Assembly (NCBI GenBank): GCA_033060915.1
Contig: CM065392.1
Coordinates: forward strand, 12,670,001 to 12,734,000
DNA from: Euryodendron excelsum
Taxonomy: Eukaryota > Streptophyta > Magnoliopsida > Ericales > Pentaphylacaceae
Reading direction: 5' to 3'
DNA: 64,000 nucleotides
Part shown: positions 24,520 through 37,700 of the stretch, piece after piece
Numbering within the stretch: the first letter of the stretch is position 1
Layout: the number at the start of each line of letters is the position of its first letter
Position numbers and translations under genes: made by a program
The notes under the pieces: generated by a model
The model's database searches: none
Seen by the model: the letters and a program-made list of their open reading frames with translations, nothing else
What the model was told of the DNA's origin: nothing

Positions 24520-24650
24520 CACATGACATTACCATTGAGATGCCTATTTCCTGTGCAGTCCTAGTTGAGCTCTCGATCCAACTGTTATCCTTCATTTTGA
24601 TACCATGCCAAACAATAACCTTTAACCAAGAAAAGCTTGTGCCAAATAAG
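24520..24650 (-). repeat. Dispersed repeat, copy 2 of an inverted pair
   Basis: The reverse complement matches 21950-22080: 'ttggttaaaggtt', 'gtttggcatggtatca', 'actaggactgcacaggaaat' and 'tctcaatggtaatgtcatg'. An extra 18-20 bp in this copy lies between the last two blocks. Confidence 0.6.
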
Positions 24651-25708
24651 TGATTTTCTTCAATTGACAAGATTGGAGGAATTCTTATCCGGTCGTACTA
24701 AATTTTCAAATAGTCATTCTCATCCGGTTTTGGGATTTGATATTTTTTTTTTCATAAAAGTCTTTTTTTTTCGTTGCCATGTTACATTTTTTTTTCCTTC
24801 TCACAAGTCTTCTTATTTTATCACAAATTTAAGTTACTGACATAATAAAGCACCACGTGATATAACTTAATAAGGTAAATTATATTTTGTATCATTATAC
24901 TTTACACTAAATTTTACTTCAATACATGTAATTTTAATTGTAACAATTAAGTCTTTTGTACCTTTTAATTTGTTGCCCTCTGTAAGTCTTCTAGGTGTAA
25001 TTGATGGTTAAAAACTCTGCGCATCTCATGTGACCCTTTTTCAAGAGCAAAAATAAATTTTTTCACTATTTTGACTCTCAAATACCCTAACCCTTCCTTA
25101 CGTGAAACGATTGAGGGTAGTTTGTAACTTTATTTTTGTTTGATACATAGAATGATTTGATTTTTAAATAGTTTCAGAGAAGTTGGTGATAAATAAGTGT
25201 GTTTGGGAGCAAAAATAGTGTAAAAATATATTTTTACCCTTAAAAAAATCACATGAAATGCACAAAGAAAAATTTACAAGTAACATTACAATAAATTAAA
25301 AATATAAAAACTTAATTATTATAATTAAAAATATAAATTTTAAAATAAAATTTAATATAAAATATAATAATACAAAATATAATTTTACTCAATTGAATAA
25401 AAATAACTATTGAAAACTCAATTATTTAACACTTTTGAAAACAGAAAAATAGTTATTGGGGCCTGCCAAATCACGTTCAGCACAGTACAAACACGATGCA
25501 AACTACAAACCAAGTCTGCAAGAACTTTTTGGTGAAGTCGTTGTCACATATTGGCTCGAATTTATTCAAGAAAAGTCACCATTGTCATGACAACTCTCTC
25601 TCTCTCTCTTTTCCATTATGAATTGGTGGATCTCGATTAAAGAAACAGAAACACTAGAGACAACAAAAAAAACAATATTATTCCATTGCATACATAGCCC
25701 TTTGCACA

Positions 25709-26107
25709 TGAATGGTAACCGGCGGGTTTGGATCGGACTCTACCTCATTCTTACTTCATCACGGTAACTCTTCTCCTTAATCTGCCTCTTCTCACCTCAC
25801 TCCGCTTCACTCTTTTTTAAACCCACATTGTTTTCTGTGTCTTAGTATCTTTTTTTAAACATATTATAAATAAAATAAAAGATAAAATTATAAAAAATAT
25901 AAACAAATCACAATAATTATATTTTAATAAATATATATATATATATATAAATATATATTTTTAAATGGGGTAAATTCAAATTAGAACAAATTTTTATACC
26001 TTATTTTTAAACCGGTCCCGCTCTCAATTAATATCATTTCATACCTATACCAATATAGGTATGGGTGAGGCGGAGACTAGAGACATTAGGTTATTTTGTT
26101 ATCCCTA
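25709..26107. mobile_element. hAT-like MITE, about 400 bp
   Basis: The left end 'gaatggtaaccggcggg' and the right end 'ttgttatcccta' (reverse taGGGATAACAA) fit a plant MITE family with 'tagggatggcaa...gcggg' ends. The inner flanks 'cgggtttggatcgg' and 'aataggtatgggtgaggcgg' are typical. Flanking 8-mers are weakly similar. No coding content. Confidence 0.5.
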
Positions 26108-27446
26108 CCTTTACAGCAATATACAAGAGACGAAAATATAAGAGGCTGGCTGGGGTCATGCGGCAGTGGACCGTGGTGGCAGTGCATGACAAAGGTGGGT
26201 GATCAGCAGAGGTGGAGAACGTGAGAGACTGAAGTGCTAGGTTTAGCTTAGGTTCTGTTTCGAGTCTTGAGAGTGGGTGTTCTGGCATTTCAGGGTTCAC
26301 AGAGAGGCATAAAAAAATAAAAAAGGAGGGAGAAGGAAGAGAGGGCACCAAAAAAAATTTAAAAAACAAAAGAAGGAAAAAAAAAGCTCTAAGAGCATCT
26401 CTAAGGGTTCTCTAAACCAAAAAAAAAAAAATTTATTAATCAATTAGTAATAGAATTTTCAGTACTCATGCAAATCAAATTTTGTCACGTTATTTATTCC
26501 TTTAAAAGTTTTTTCATTAATTACAAATTCATGTTATTGATATACAAATCTCTCTGACTCTCTCTTCTCTTTTTTTTTTTTTCCCTCTTTCCTTAGACTG
26601 AGTGTTAAATAAAGAATAATTCATGAGGTGACTCACTAAAATAAAGAGAATTGTTAGAATATTTTTTAAAAAGTAGCTAGCTAAAATAAAAAAAATATAA
26701 TATTTTTTAAGTATATTTTAACTATATATTTTTGAAAGTAGTTTTGGAGATACTCTAAGACTGCGTTTGATTGAGGGATAAAAGTGAGGAATTGAATTAT
26801 TTATCTCGTGGATCCCACAAAATTTATGTTTGACAAAAAAAAATTGTATGAGATTGATTAGTCATCCCTTCAGACTATTAATCTTTCACAATAGGAAATA
26901 AATAATACTATGAGAGAGGTGATATTACTTATCTCTTCCCTTGAGATAAACTCTAAAATGATATTTTTACCCTTTTTTTTTTCTTTTGATCACTTTTCGT
27001 TTTATCGGTTCGTGTTAAATTTGGTTACTTCAAAAAAGATTAGATTTGGCCTATTCCTTTTTTAATTTTTTAATGACAAGGTGTTTATGCTAATTTATAT
27101 GCACAAAAACTAATCCCGAGGCACGCGTAAAAATTCACACATTTTATACCGATAATTATTGAGCCTAGACTCTCCGGATGATCCTAAAAATTTAATAGTA
27201 CTTAAAAAATTACAAAACTGAAACTCTAAAAAGAGTAGAGCTCAAGCCTAGGCTTTGACCACCAAGGCAGGTTAAGGTTTGGCTCTGTTCTAGTGCTACC
27301 GTATGTTCCCCATTTTCAGTTAAAACAAAATTGTTGGTTTGATGGTTTGGGGTGATACATCTCAAAGACATATATACATCCGAGTAAAACCCGCCTATCT
27401 TCGCTGGTCTCGTCTCCGTTCTAGTTAATTAGCTCTCTCGCTCTCT

Positions 27447-27483
<37 letters not shown>

Positions 27484-28232
27484 GTAGATATACACAATCA
27501 TTCCGTATGAAGAAGAAATATTTTGAAATATTCACTTTAAAACTCTAGTTTTTTATTTATAAATTAAGAATTTTTTATTTAAAACTCTAGCTTCTTATTT
27601 ATTTTAAGACTTTTGTTGATTATTATAATTCAATATAAATCATATTAGTACTATAAATTTAAACATGAATAATGTTATATACAATCTTATTTCTCAATTA
27701 TTTTTCTCATTTCACCTACATTAATAGATTCATGTTCGACTCATTTACTTGTATTTAAGAGAAAAAATGATTAAAAAAAAATTATGTATAATATTTTTTT
27801 AAAAAACTTATTAATTTATTTTTTCATACAATAAAGGCTTTCAGAAGAAATGCCCACACCCACATTTTAACCTTTTTTATTTATATTTTACTAAAAATCT
27901 TATAAGATAAGAAAATAAATAAGATTCCTTTGTTTTTTTCAAACTCTTCCCATTCAAAATCTTTTCCTTTCCAAATTCTTTCCATTTTATTCTTCACGGC
28001 AATCTACACAAAAATATTTTATGCGCTGAAGAAGGCAGTTTTTGTTTGAAGAAATATTTTGTGGGAGAGAAAGTAAAAGAATACAAGAAAGAAAATTTTT
28101 AAAAATATTTTCCTCCTCTAAAAAAATTCTTCACTACATACAACAGGAAAATATAAATAAAAAATTCAATTCAGAGTTAGGGTACTGGGTACAACATATA
28201 ATGTTCTTTTCCTTGTGGTTTTATTTTTATTT

Positions 28233-28235
<3 letters not shown>
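26108..28235. other. Upstream intergenic region of the SDR gene
   Basis: No coding frame supported. Contains poly-A at 26418-26431, poly-T at 26572-26582, a '(ct)n/(tg)' microsatellite at 27449-27478 and AT-rich DNA. Frames on the minus strand at 26091-26369 overlap a MITE end and purine tracts and are not supported. Any distal promoter of the SDR gene would lie here, but no element could be identified. Confidence 0.45.

Positions 28236-28271
<36 letters not shown>
28236..28271 (+). promoter_or_regulatory. (TC)n pyrimidine tract just upstream of the SDR start codon
   Basis: Eighteen uninterrupted TC units end about 100 bp before the ATG at 28375. TC tracts near the transcription start (Y patches) are common in plant core promoters and leaders. 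A TTTATATAG at 28310-28318 could be a TATA box but would leave a leader of only about 30 nt. Confidence 0.5.
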
Positions 28272-28273
<2 letters not shown>

Positions 28274-28374
28274 TCCAAACACAGACGAGTGGCCGCTTTA
28301 TAGTCCTGCTTTATATAGTCCTGGCTGCCAGTGCCAGGGTCACTCAAGGGCTTGAGAATTGAGAGACCTAACCG

Positions 28375-28735
28375 ATGGCGAGTCAAGTATCGAGCCAGCT
28401 CGAACCATGGGGCCACTTGGGCGGCAAGGTGGTGATGGTCACCGGCGCGTCGTCGGGCATTGGCAGAGACTTCTGTCTCGACCTTGCCAAAGCCGGCTGC
28501 AGGATCATCGCGGCTGCTCGGCGAATTGACCGGCTCGATTCTCTCTGCGACGAAATTAACCGGCTTGCCGACTCGGGCAGTTCGAGCCAGAGTCGACTCG
28601 CTGCCGCGGCTCCGTGGGCAGTGGCGGTGGAGCTCGACGTGAGCGCCAATGGGCCCGCCATCGAGGCGGCCGTGCAGAGGGCTTGGGAAGCTTTTGGAGC
28701 CATTGATGCTCTGATCAATAACGCTGGTGTTAGAG
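28375..28735 (+). CDS. SDR exon 1 (N-terminal cofactor-binding half)
   Basis: The ATG at 28375 opens a frame noticeably richer in G and C than its surroundings. It encodes residues 1-120 plus the first base of codon 121, through [14 protein letters not shown], the AAARR segment expected to set cofactor preference, and INNAGVR. The frame runs on to 28752 only because the donor GTAATT is read through; the conserved family break lies at 28735/28736. Confidence 0.93.
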
Positions 28736-31700
28736 GTAATTTCGAATCTTGAATTTGGACTGATTTTTGGTTTGGATTTTACTTTGTGTTCCGTTTGGTT
28801 GCTGGGAAAAATGAAGAAAACGAGCGAAAATATATATATATATATATATTTTTTGGTTGGGATAGGAAAATAAGAAGAAAATCAATAAGTATTTGTCAGA
28901 TAACTGTATTTTATTTTTGCATGTTACGCATAATTTATTTATTTATTTATTAGTGAAGGTTTCCATTGACAAATGCAATATTCAAACATAGCATGGGGTT
29001 TTGTTGTGAATTATTTAAGTTGTTGATTCATTGTTCTGGCCTTGAAAAGGAAGTTATAGCTGTGGCGAACCGAAGAAATTCACGAAGAGGGAGCCGTAGT
29101 AGGAAATTTTTTTTAATGGTACCATTGTACCAACTATGAACTACAGCAGTACCACTTAGATTTATCCTCTGCCACACTACCACAGTACCACTTAGTAGCT
29201 TCTCTCTTTAATAGCAGTAGGGATTGTGTTGCAGGACTGTAATGGTAGGTAGCTTGCTTTTTTTGTTTTCATTAATCATCTGTCTCTTTTCTAGTCTTTT
29301 GTTGCTTTTAAAGCTCATATTTGCCATGTGATATGGGTTGCACCCTATTGTTTGTTTTACCAATAAAGAAATAAAATATATGATTGGACAATCTGTTGAC
29401 AAAATTACGTTTTTCTCCTTTTCTTTGTGCAAAGAGGCAACAGCATGCTATCTGAAGGGACTTAACCTATGTAATCTAAGACAGCAGGGGGAATACTCTA
29501 AATATGGCCTTGTATTTATGGTTTCATGGAAGGAAAGTCTATGATAAGTTTGTGGACTAGGGTTTAAAAGGTAAAAGATTTTTAAGTTTGTAGACATAGA
29601 AGGGCTGGAACTGGCTTGGATTTTTTAAGTTATCACATTGAGGGGTATTTAAAAATGTTTTTTTGTACATATTTATAAATCATTTAGCTAGAAAGTCTGG
29701 ACAGTGGCTAATTAAGGTTTTCGCAGTCATACCAATGGTGAGAACGTAGGAGGGGTTAGTTTATGGCATGACATGGCTTTGGGGGTGAAACAAATGTTGT
29801 TCTGGTGCTTGAATAATAACTAGGGAATAGTAATATTGCCATTTGTATGATTGGTGGTCATGGTTAAGTCTTTGATGAACCAAAGGATTAGGCTCTCTAA
29901 AGGATGGTTCCAGGGTTGAAAAGAGTAGCTTTTGATGTTTGGTTAGAAAATATGAAATGTTGAAAATTGCAAAAGTGGAGAAGAAAGAACCTACGTTTCT
30001 TATCTAGAACCTTAGGCTTTAACCACACAAGGGTTGGCTTCATTATAGGCAACACAAATCAAATTCTCTAAACTCTAACCTTATTGCATTAAAAGATTAC
30101 GTAGCTGTATATATGTGGGCTTTGGAACAATCTTACTGCAATCATGAGTAGGACTAACTAGAAAAGATGACTTGTTGGTGACTAAATCCTAAGAAGCATG
30201 GATATAGACACGTTGATACATCAATTTTCAAAATTTTAAGACATGACACTTAACAAATAAATATATATTATATACATGATAATAATAATAGTAATAATTT
30301 CTTTATTTTTACATTGCAAATACATGTATAATATATCATATCAAAATAGTATGAAATCATTTCACATTATATGTAATGTAAAAGAAGTGTGAAGAAATAG
30401 TCATAATATCTATTTTAGAAAAATCTATTTGTTGTAAATTGGAAGATTTATGCTTTAGAAATCTTACAATTTCAAGTTTATAGAAGGATGATAGGTATGA
30501 TCAAACATCATTTGGACTTTTATTATTGGCTTGCAAGTTATTGTTTCTAGCAATTTGTTTCATATATGTCTAACTGATGGACACTTGTTTCTCCCAAGCA
30601 TCCGAAGCGTATCTAGTTCAAAAAAATTTAAAAACTAATGGCATTAGTTTGGACACATATTGGACACATGTCAGGGAGTGTGTAATGAGTATCGGGGGTC
30701 TCCATGTCTGATAAGGACGACACCTTCGTAGATGTGTCCATATTGTTAGACTAAATCTATTTTAGACTTAACGAATACCACATATGACGACCCATTAATA
30801 TAACTTGCCTGAAACAATACTGGTGCACCTGTACTATAGCTCGTGTGTCTAGCAAATCCATAAATTACCAAAATGCCCTTGATTATTGAAACTAAAAAGG
30901 GATAGTTTAATGCACGAGACTCCTACTAATGCGGGTCTGGGAATGATCTAGATGTATGCAAACTTATCTCAGCGTGCGAAGAGATATTTCTGTGTTTCGA
31001 ACCTATGATACTCAGGTCCAAAGGAGCAACCTTTTTGTGTTTCCGGAAAAGTAAGAAAATATATTTATAAATGATTAATGCACCAATTTAGAATGACAGT
31101 GATTTTTTTTTATTTTGCAACTGAACGCTACAATGATAAAATTCCATTGGGAATATTAACATATTACATGCATACATATCAAGTGCTGAACCAAACTCAG
31201 AACAACAACATGAAGAACTTATAAACAGCATAGCATTTTATTTTATGAGAAACCGCATGAAGATGACACAGTAAAGGATCACATCCACTGAAAAAAAGAG
31301 TTCTAAAAATGGGATGTTCAATAGGAGAAGCAATGACCTCATATAGGAGCCCCTCTATTGTTATTCTTTTGACACACAGCAAATGGAGTTTTTAAGCTCA
31401 CAAGCACACAGACCGAACATGATCAAAAGTTGCGGCAAAGATATGGAGCGCGCCTAGCCCAGTCGCAGACATTCCAAAAGTGTCTCTTTTTGGTCCTGGA
31501 ACCAGCAAGCTCTGTTTCATTTCTCTTCAGCATCTCCCACAGCACATGGACATCCTCGTACTCGCAAGTCCTCACATCATGGCGAAGCTTCACTAGCCCA
31601 GTTTTGCGAATCCCAAAACGTTTTTTGACAATGATCCAAATTCTTTGTATAGGAACCATCATCTTGTGCCACCACGCCATTGCAAAAGCACCACACGCCG

Positions 31701-34700
31701 CCACTGCCCGTGGATTCTGTCAGCTGTCTTCGTATTCAGAGCCTGCCCCTGACAGTGATTTTTTTTTTGGGTACAGAACAACGGTGAATTAAAACCATAA
31801 AAACCACTGTGAATACTCTCCTTTGGACCAAAAAGGCTTCTTGATTTCAGGGCGTCTGAAGATTTGATCATTTGTGTATGATTTCTCGCACACTCCCCTT
31901 CTAATGGGTTTCGAAGATAAAAATCCGCTAATGGTCTTATAACTTTTCTTTTATCTTAAGCCTATTATATTTGTTCAACCATATGCAAAGGTGGTCTCAC
32001 TCTGTTTTTTGTACAGCCTTTTGTTTAGCTGTCTAACTGCAGTATTGTTTGGTCCTCTAGGTCTGTTAAAGGAGAGAAGCAATTAGAACAAAGATTGCTT
32101 GAATGGCTTTAGAATCAATAATTCTGGACACAATTAGAACAAAGATTGAAATATGGAATCCCATTGTCAAATCAAGGGTTCAAATAGTGGTGGCTTAGGT
32201 ATTCTCTTTGTCACTCTTATATGTCTTCTTACTGCAAAGGTATTCTGCCAATTTATTTATTTATTTATTTTAAATTTGTCAAAAGAAAAAGAAAATCGTT
32301 ATGAGTAAGTTGACAGTAAGAAGAAGCCAGGGATTTGGTTGCCTTCCCTGCGGCATTAAGAATAAGAGTTGAAGAAAATTCTTTTAAGTGGCGGAGCTCT
32401 TAATGCATGAACGAAAGAACTTCTTTTTCTGATCTTTATTTCTTCACCTTTTGTGTCACTTTAGTGCAATTTTGTGAATGAGAGGAGTCTTCAATGATGT
32501 ACTCTTTTTCTTCCTTGTCTCTCTTTCCTAGGTTAGAGCTCAATGGTCATATTACTTGGGTTGTACGCTCTCTGTCATAACATTTAGTTAATTTTCTTAT
32601 TTGTTCTATCAAGAAGGAAGTTAAGAAAATCATTTTACTTGATCTGGATTTTATTATTCATAATGAAGGATTTTTGGAATGTGGTCCATAGAATAATAGC
32701 AGAATGACTGTCAGGAAATGTCAATTTTTAGAAAATGAGCAATTGTAAAAAGTGTATGATGATCAGTATACAAGAAGTAGAGGTGTTGAAACGAAATCTA
32801 TTGCTTGCACCATCTAGGAATAGATAGAGGAGTTGGTGAAGATGTTTTAGCTGTGTTTAATGATGACATTGTTAAGGCTTGATGTGGTTGAGAGTGAAGT
32901 GTTGCAAGGACATCAGGAACCCGAATCAATTCACTGGAAGTGTGACCTTGGCACAAAAATGGCAAGGTAGATTCCATGATCGACGCCAAATGCTTGGGAT
33001 TTACTTGCTTTGATGCTCATTACTCTTGGATCCTAATGAAGTTCTCGCTGTTATTGGCATCATTTTGAAATTAAACCAGCATGATCTAGTCAAGTGTCTA
33101 TCCTTAGACCCTAGGCCAAGTAGGCTGACAGCTCTCATGATTACATAGCTGATGCATGACTGTTACTTTCACTGGCTGATACTTTTTGTTTATGTAACTC
33201 AGTTTCATTTTCGTGTTTTACTTTCACTGGATTTAATTGCTTTGCTTTTTGTGCCAGATTGTACTTTCCAAATAAATGTTTTGAGATAAAATGCCCATTG
33301 GGGAACCATTGCCATGACTTGTTTCTCTTTTCTTGTTGATGATGCACAACATGAACTTCTGGGAATCTAATTACGGAAAAGTATTACTTGCCAACAAAAT
33401 ACAGAAGAGTATTAGCCTAGTATAGTTAAAAACGTTTATTTTTTTCCTTTTTTTTCCCTTTCTTTTATGCCTGAATTGTGGAGGTTTATATCAACCTCTT
33501 CTGACTTGATTGATTGAGATGTTCTTAGTTGGACTGTGTATCTTCGTTTTGCATCTATCAATTTGAGCTCCTATTTGGCACTTTTTGTACACTAACTCCC
33601 TTTCTGTTAATCTCAGGTAGTGTGAAATCTGCGTTGGATTTATCGGAGTCTGAATGGAATAGTACTATTAAAACAAACTTGACAGGATCATGGTTGGTGT
33701 CAAAGTATGTTTGCTTGCGCATGCAGGCTGCCAATAAGGGAGGATCAATTATCAATATTTCCTCTGTTGGTGGTCTTAACCGTGGGCATTTACCCGGAAG
33801 TGTTGCATATAGTTCTTCAAAGGCAGCCGTAAACACCATGACAAAGGTGAGGTGTGATGATATCTTGGTATGTTACTTGGCTTTTGGACTTGGTTGGGTG
33901 GCTGTGATGAATTGGTTTAAATTTGAAGAAATACATGACATGGTGAAAGAAAAGCTCAAACCAAGTAACACAACAATATCAGTAAAATGAATCAGCATTA
34001 TATATTTATTCATTATGTGCGGTAGTATATTATCAAACAGAATTACAACAAGGTGTGATGAACCGAGTTCTACAAGACAGTAACTATGAGGGGTCAATTT
34101 GAAAAATAAAATAAAATAAAATAAAAAGAAAAAATCAGCCTTGGATTCAGGTAACATGATTAAAACTTGAAACTTGTTCACAAAAAAAAAAAAAAAAAAA
34201 GATTATGGCCATTAGGTAATGGCCATTAATTTAGAATTCCTTTTTCTCCCCTTCTTCGGAAAGATATAAAAATAAAAAGAGAATTAGATAGATATAAAAG
34301 AATTCCTTTTTATCTTTAAATAAAAATTCAAAACTAAAACGAATATGCTAGAAAATTTTATGTTAGAAAGAATGGTACAAGTTCAAGAGGCAATTTTTAA
34401 GTTAATTTAATTTTTAAAGTACATATCTTGTAGATTATGGCAAACAGAAGATTTCTCAGTGATATTTGCAGAAAAACTAAGCAGCGTAAGCTAAAAAGTA
34501 AATTTAGTGTGAGAAGCATAGGGTTGTAGATAATTCAATGGTCGTCCTATGTATAGTATGGGATGATCTTGTCTGTAGTCGCCTAAGGGATGCCATGTTC
34601 AGTGGTCTCTTTGTTGAAGAGTTGGAAGAGGAGAAGAGCTGAAAGGAGTAATGAGAATGCCCGGGGAGTGAACCCTCATTACTTGATGTGGTGTCTTTGA

Positions 34701-37700
34701 GGTTAGAAGAATCCTTGCACAGTTGATGGAGTTGAAGCCTTGATACAAAGGGTAGAAGTCTTCATTTTTTAATGTGTTACATAGCTGCGTGATGGGGAGT
34801 GTCATATCCATCCACAGAGTCTTATCTGGATTTTGTACAACACTTCAATTCTTTTGTATTGACATAGGTGTGTACAACTTCATACATGTTGCTTGTCCAT
34901 AGATAGCTCCCTCCTTTGGGGCACTCTGTTTATACTTATTGCCAAAATATAAAATGAAAAAGTCAGCGTAGTGCATGAGCTCCCACAATTGTAGAGTCTG
35001 GGGACACAGCCTTACCCCCACAGAAGAGATTTTACCGTATTTTGAACCCATGACACCCTTGTCGCAATGGAACGATCTTATTGCTGGGCAAAGGTCTGCC
35101 CACACAAAAAATAAAATAGAAGTACATAGGAGGGATGGGGAAGGTATGGTTGTTGGTCTCAAAAATTGTGTAAACCCCACCCGTGCCAAACATTAGTCAA
35201 GCATCTCGTGTTCAGCCCATTGTGTGTCATAGATTTGACTAAGTTTAGACTTGGGTTGAATTCTCGTTGGTGATGGCTTTGTTACCTGGAGTCGGGTACG
35301 TGTGTCAGGTGTGGGTACATGTCAAAGTGTCAGATTCTTCTAATTCTCATGTCTAAGGATACTTGGACATTGCTAAATTTCCTATTGATCAAATATTTCT
35401 TTTGTTTTTTTAGATAGAATGATATTTACAAGCTAAATATAGCATTTTATACATAAAATGGAAGTCCTATACTTAGTTCTATAGGAAACTCAATTACTTA
35501 TACATACTTGTTAGATGCATGTCCAACTAGCCATATCGAACACATATCCCATACCCTTATCTGAGTGTCGAGTGTCCGATATGAATATTTCACAAATTTA
35601 GAAGAGTCCAGGAACATAGGGTAACGGAAAGATGGAGAGGAGAAGAATATTACAAAGCATTTTAGTTGTTTTCACCACTAAGGATCAGCTGATATCTGTG
35701 ATGTATCCTGTTGCCAGCTAACAAACTTTTATGGCTTCCTTTATATTTTTGCTGTGCTTGTTCTTTGTCTCCTCATTTCTTTATCCAGTCTTCTTTTACA
35801 TTACCTCTGGTACTTATCGGAAGATAACAAAAAAAAACACCTGGTAATAAATTATTAACATGATGTTTTTACTCATGCTTGGCCTTTTAGGGATGGTTAT
35901 CCCATGATGTTTTTTTATATGATGCCAACATATAGAATTGTGGACCGTCAACTAGCTTGTTTTTTTACATCATATTATATGCTGTCAACAATAGGCCAAT
36001 TCAGTTAGGAGAAAAGAACAGATTCCAGTATGATGGATGGGAAGATGGATGAAAAGAGAGGGACATGAACCTCTTGTTAAGAATTGATGAGATAAGTCCG
36101 CTGCAACTATTCATATAAAGTTGCTTAAAATACATTATTTTGTAGAAATAAATTTTTTTTTTTCCACATAATGAATTTACTTGGGGATTCAACACTAATT
36201 TAGCTTACACCACCAAGCCAGGGGGTGGGCTTTAAAAACCTTCTTGAATGGAAGGAATGTGAAACTCGATTGAAACGGAATCAGCTGCCTCACAATTTGA
36301 TAAAAAATGGTCATCAATTTGCTACTGGGTACCACCTCATATTTATTAAGATATTCTTGGAAATTACATTTTTGTCCACTGGTATTCATCAACCACACAA
36401 GTGATCAATTAGAACTTGTATATTTTCCTACAGACACCATGTGTAATGGGTATGACACCTGGATGTGGTTCACATGTTAGCATGGGGACTTTCATGAGTC
36501 AGTTTCCCATAAGAACACGTGTTTGGCTAAGGAGTATGGACAGAGAGACAAGATATAAACACAAGACAAGGTGGTTTAAAAAAATGAGGATAGAACTCAA
36601 TGGAGATACGGAAAAAAATTATATTTTTTATTTGCTATTTATGTGAATGTAATATACATGTTAGCATGGGGACTCTCTCTCTCTCTCGGCTGTTTCATCT
36701 CTCACCCAGACATGCCCATTGTCTCCGGTGCCTCTTGACATGTTTTGCCGCCTCTCCAATGAACCTTCATCAAGCTCTTCTACATAACTTATTTATAGGA
36801 AATTGGTCGAAAATATGGTTGTACACCAGTTTCACACAAGTTGATTTTCCATCCCTGAAGTTTCTCCCTATGCCAACAAATGAACTCCCAATTTGGATCG
36901 TATTCATGATTGCAAGATTGTCTAAATCCAAGTGAGCATTGTATGCCTTCACTTGTTTAGCTCCCCAACCATCAACTATAGGTACTGGCTGGTGCTATCT
37001 TAGATGATGCTGTTCCATCCATTATAAGTGTGAACTTACTGCCTTGTCCATGGCTGGAAATTGCAGTTTTATGTATTTATTCTCCTCTCCCACTATCCAT
37101 CTGTTACAACACTGAAGTAGGGAAGGCTTGTAATAGTAGGAATGGGCATGCTGGCTAATTACTCTTAGGTATGCTTTGCGAAATTAGTAAAAGGAATAGA
37201 GGAAAAGATAGAATATGAAAGCCAGTTGGTCAACTTAGTCTATGTGATGAAATGAGACAGTGGTCAACAGTAAGAGGTCTACCATGAATTATAATCTTGG
37301 ATTCTTGATTAGTCTGAAGGAGCTAAACTTTGTAAGTGCTTGGCATATTGCCAGAAACTGAGAAACTTTGATGTCTTTCAACATATCCCTTGAAATGGTG
37401 GTTTTCCTGCTTTCATATGGAGCTTATTTGGGAGGTAGTATTTGACCTTTGTCTATGCCAAAATTCTATTTTTCATCTCACTTATATAAGCAGCTATTAC
37501 ATATAAACGAAATTCTTTAGTTGCCACTCTCAAGGAGTGTATGGTGGAGGTTGGTTGAAGATGATTACATCATGGTTAGTTTCCTGGGCCTCTAGTGAGT
37601 TACAGACAGTTTAAAAAGGTCAAATCTTTGATGATTCCCTCATTTATAATTGAATTTGGAAATCTTTCGGATATCCTAGATATGAATTGAACTCTTTGTG

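Larger units (their letters stand above)
21396..25708. other. Intergenic stretch between the SDR pseudogene and the intact SDR gene
   Basis: No gene seen. It holds a 59-bp triplicate repeat (21604-21780), (GA)n at 21546-21576, (AT)n at 21847-21868 and 23245-23310, an inverted pair of dispersed repeats (21950-22080 and 24520-24650), and a diverged direct duplication (23460-23700 and 23915-24130). 25280-25440 is extremely AT-rich. Confidence 0.5.
28736..33616 (+). other. SDR intron 1 (4881 bp)
   Basis: A GT-AG intron bearing (AT)n at 28831-28850, a dispersed 'gacac'-rich repeat at 30190-30755, the antisense retrocopy at 31111-31749, and AT-rich DNA with repeated 'ttta' tracts (32258-32272). 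No alternative exon with SDR homology was found. Confidence 0.8.

Noticed and set aside
28042..28362. 106-codon frame before the SDR start
   Set aside because: Spans the (TC)n tract of the promoter/leader; no conserved content.
33847..33990. Extension of SDR exon 2 into a longer frame
   Set aside because: A canonical donor follows the conserved T-M-T-K, and the family continues with exon 3 sequence; the extension is intronic.
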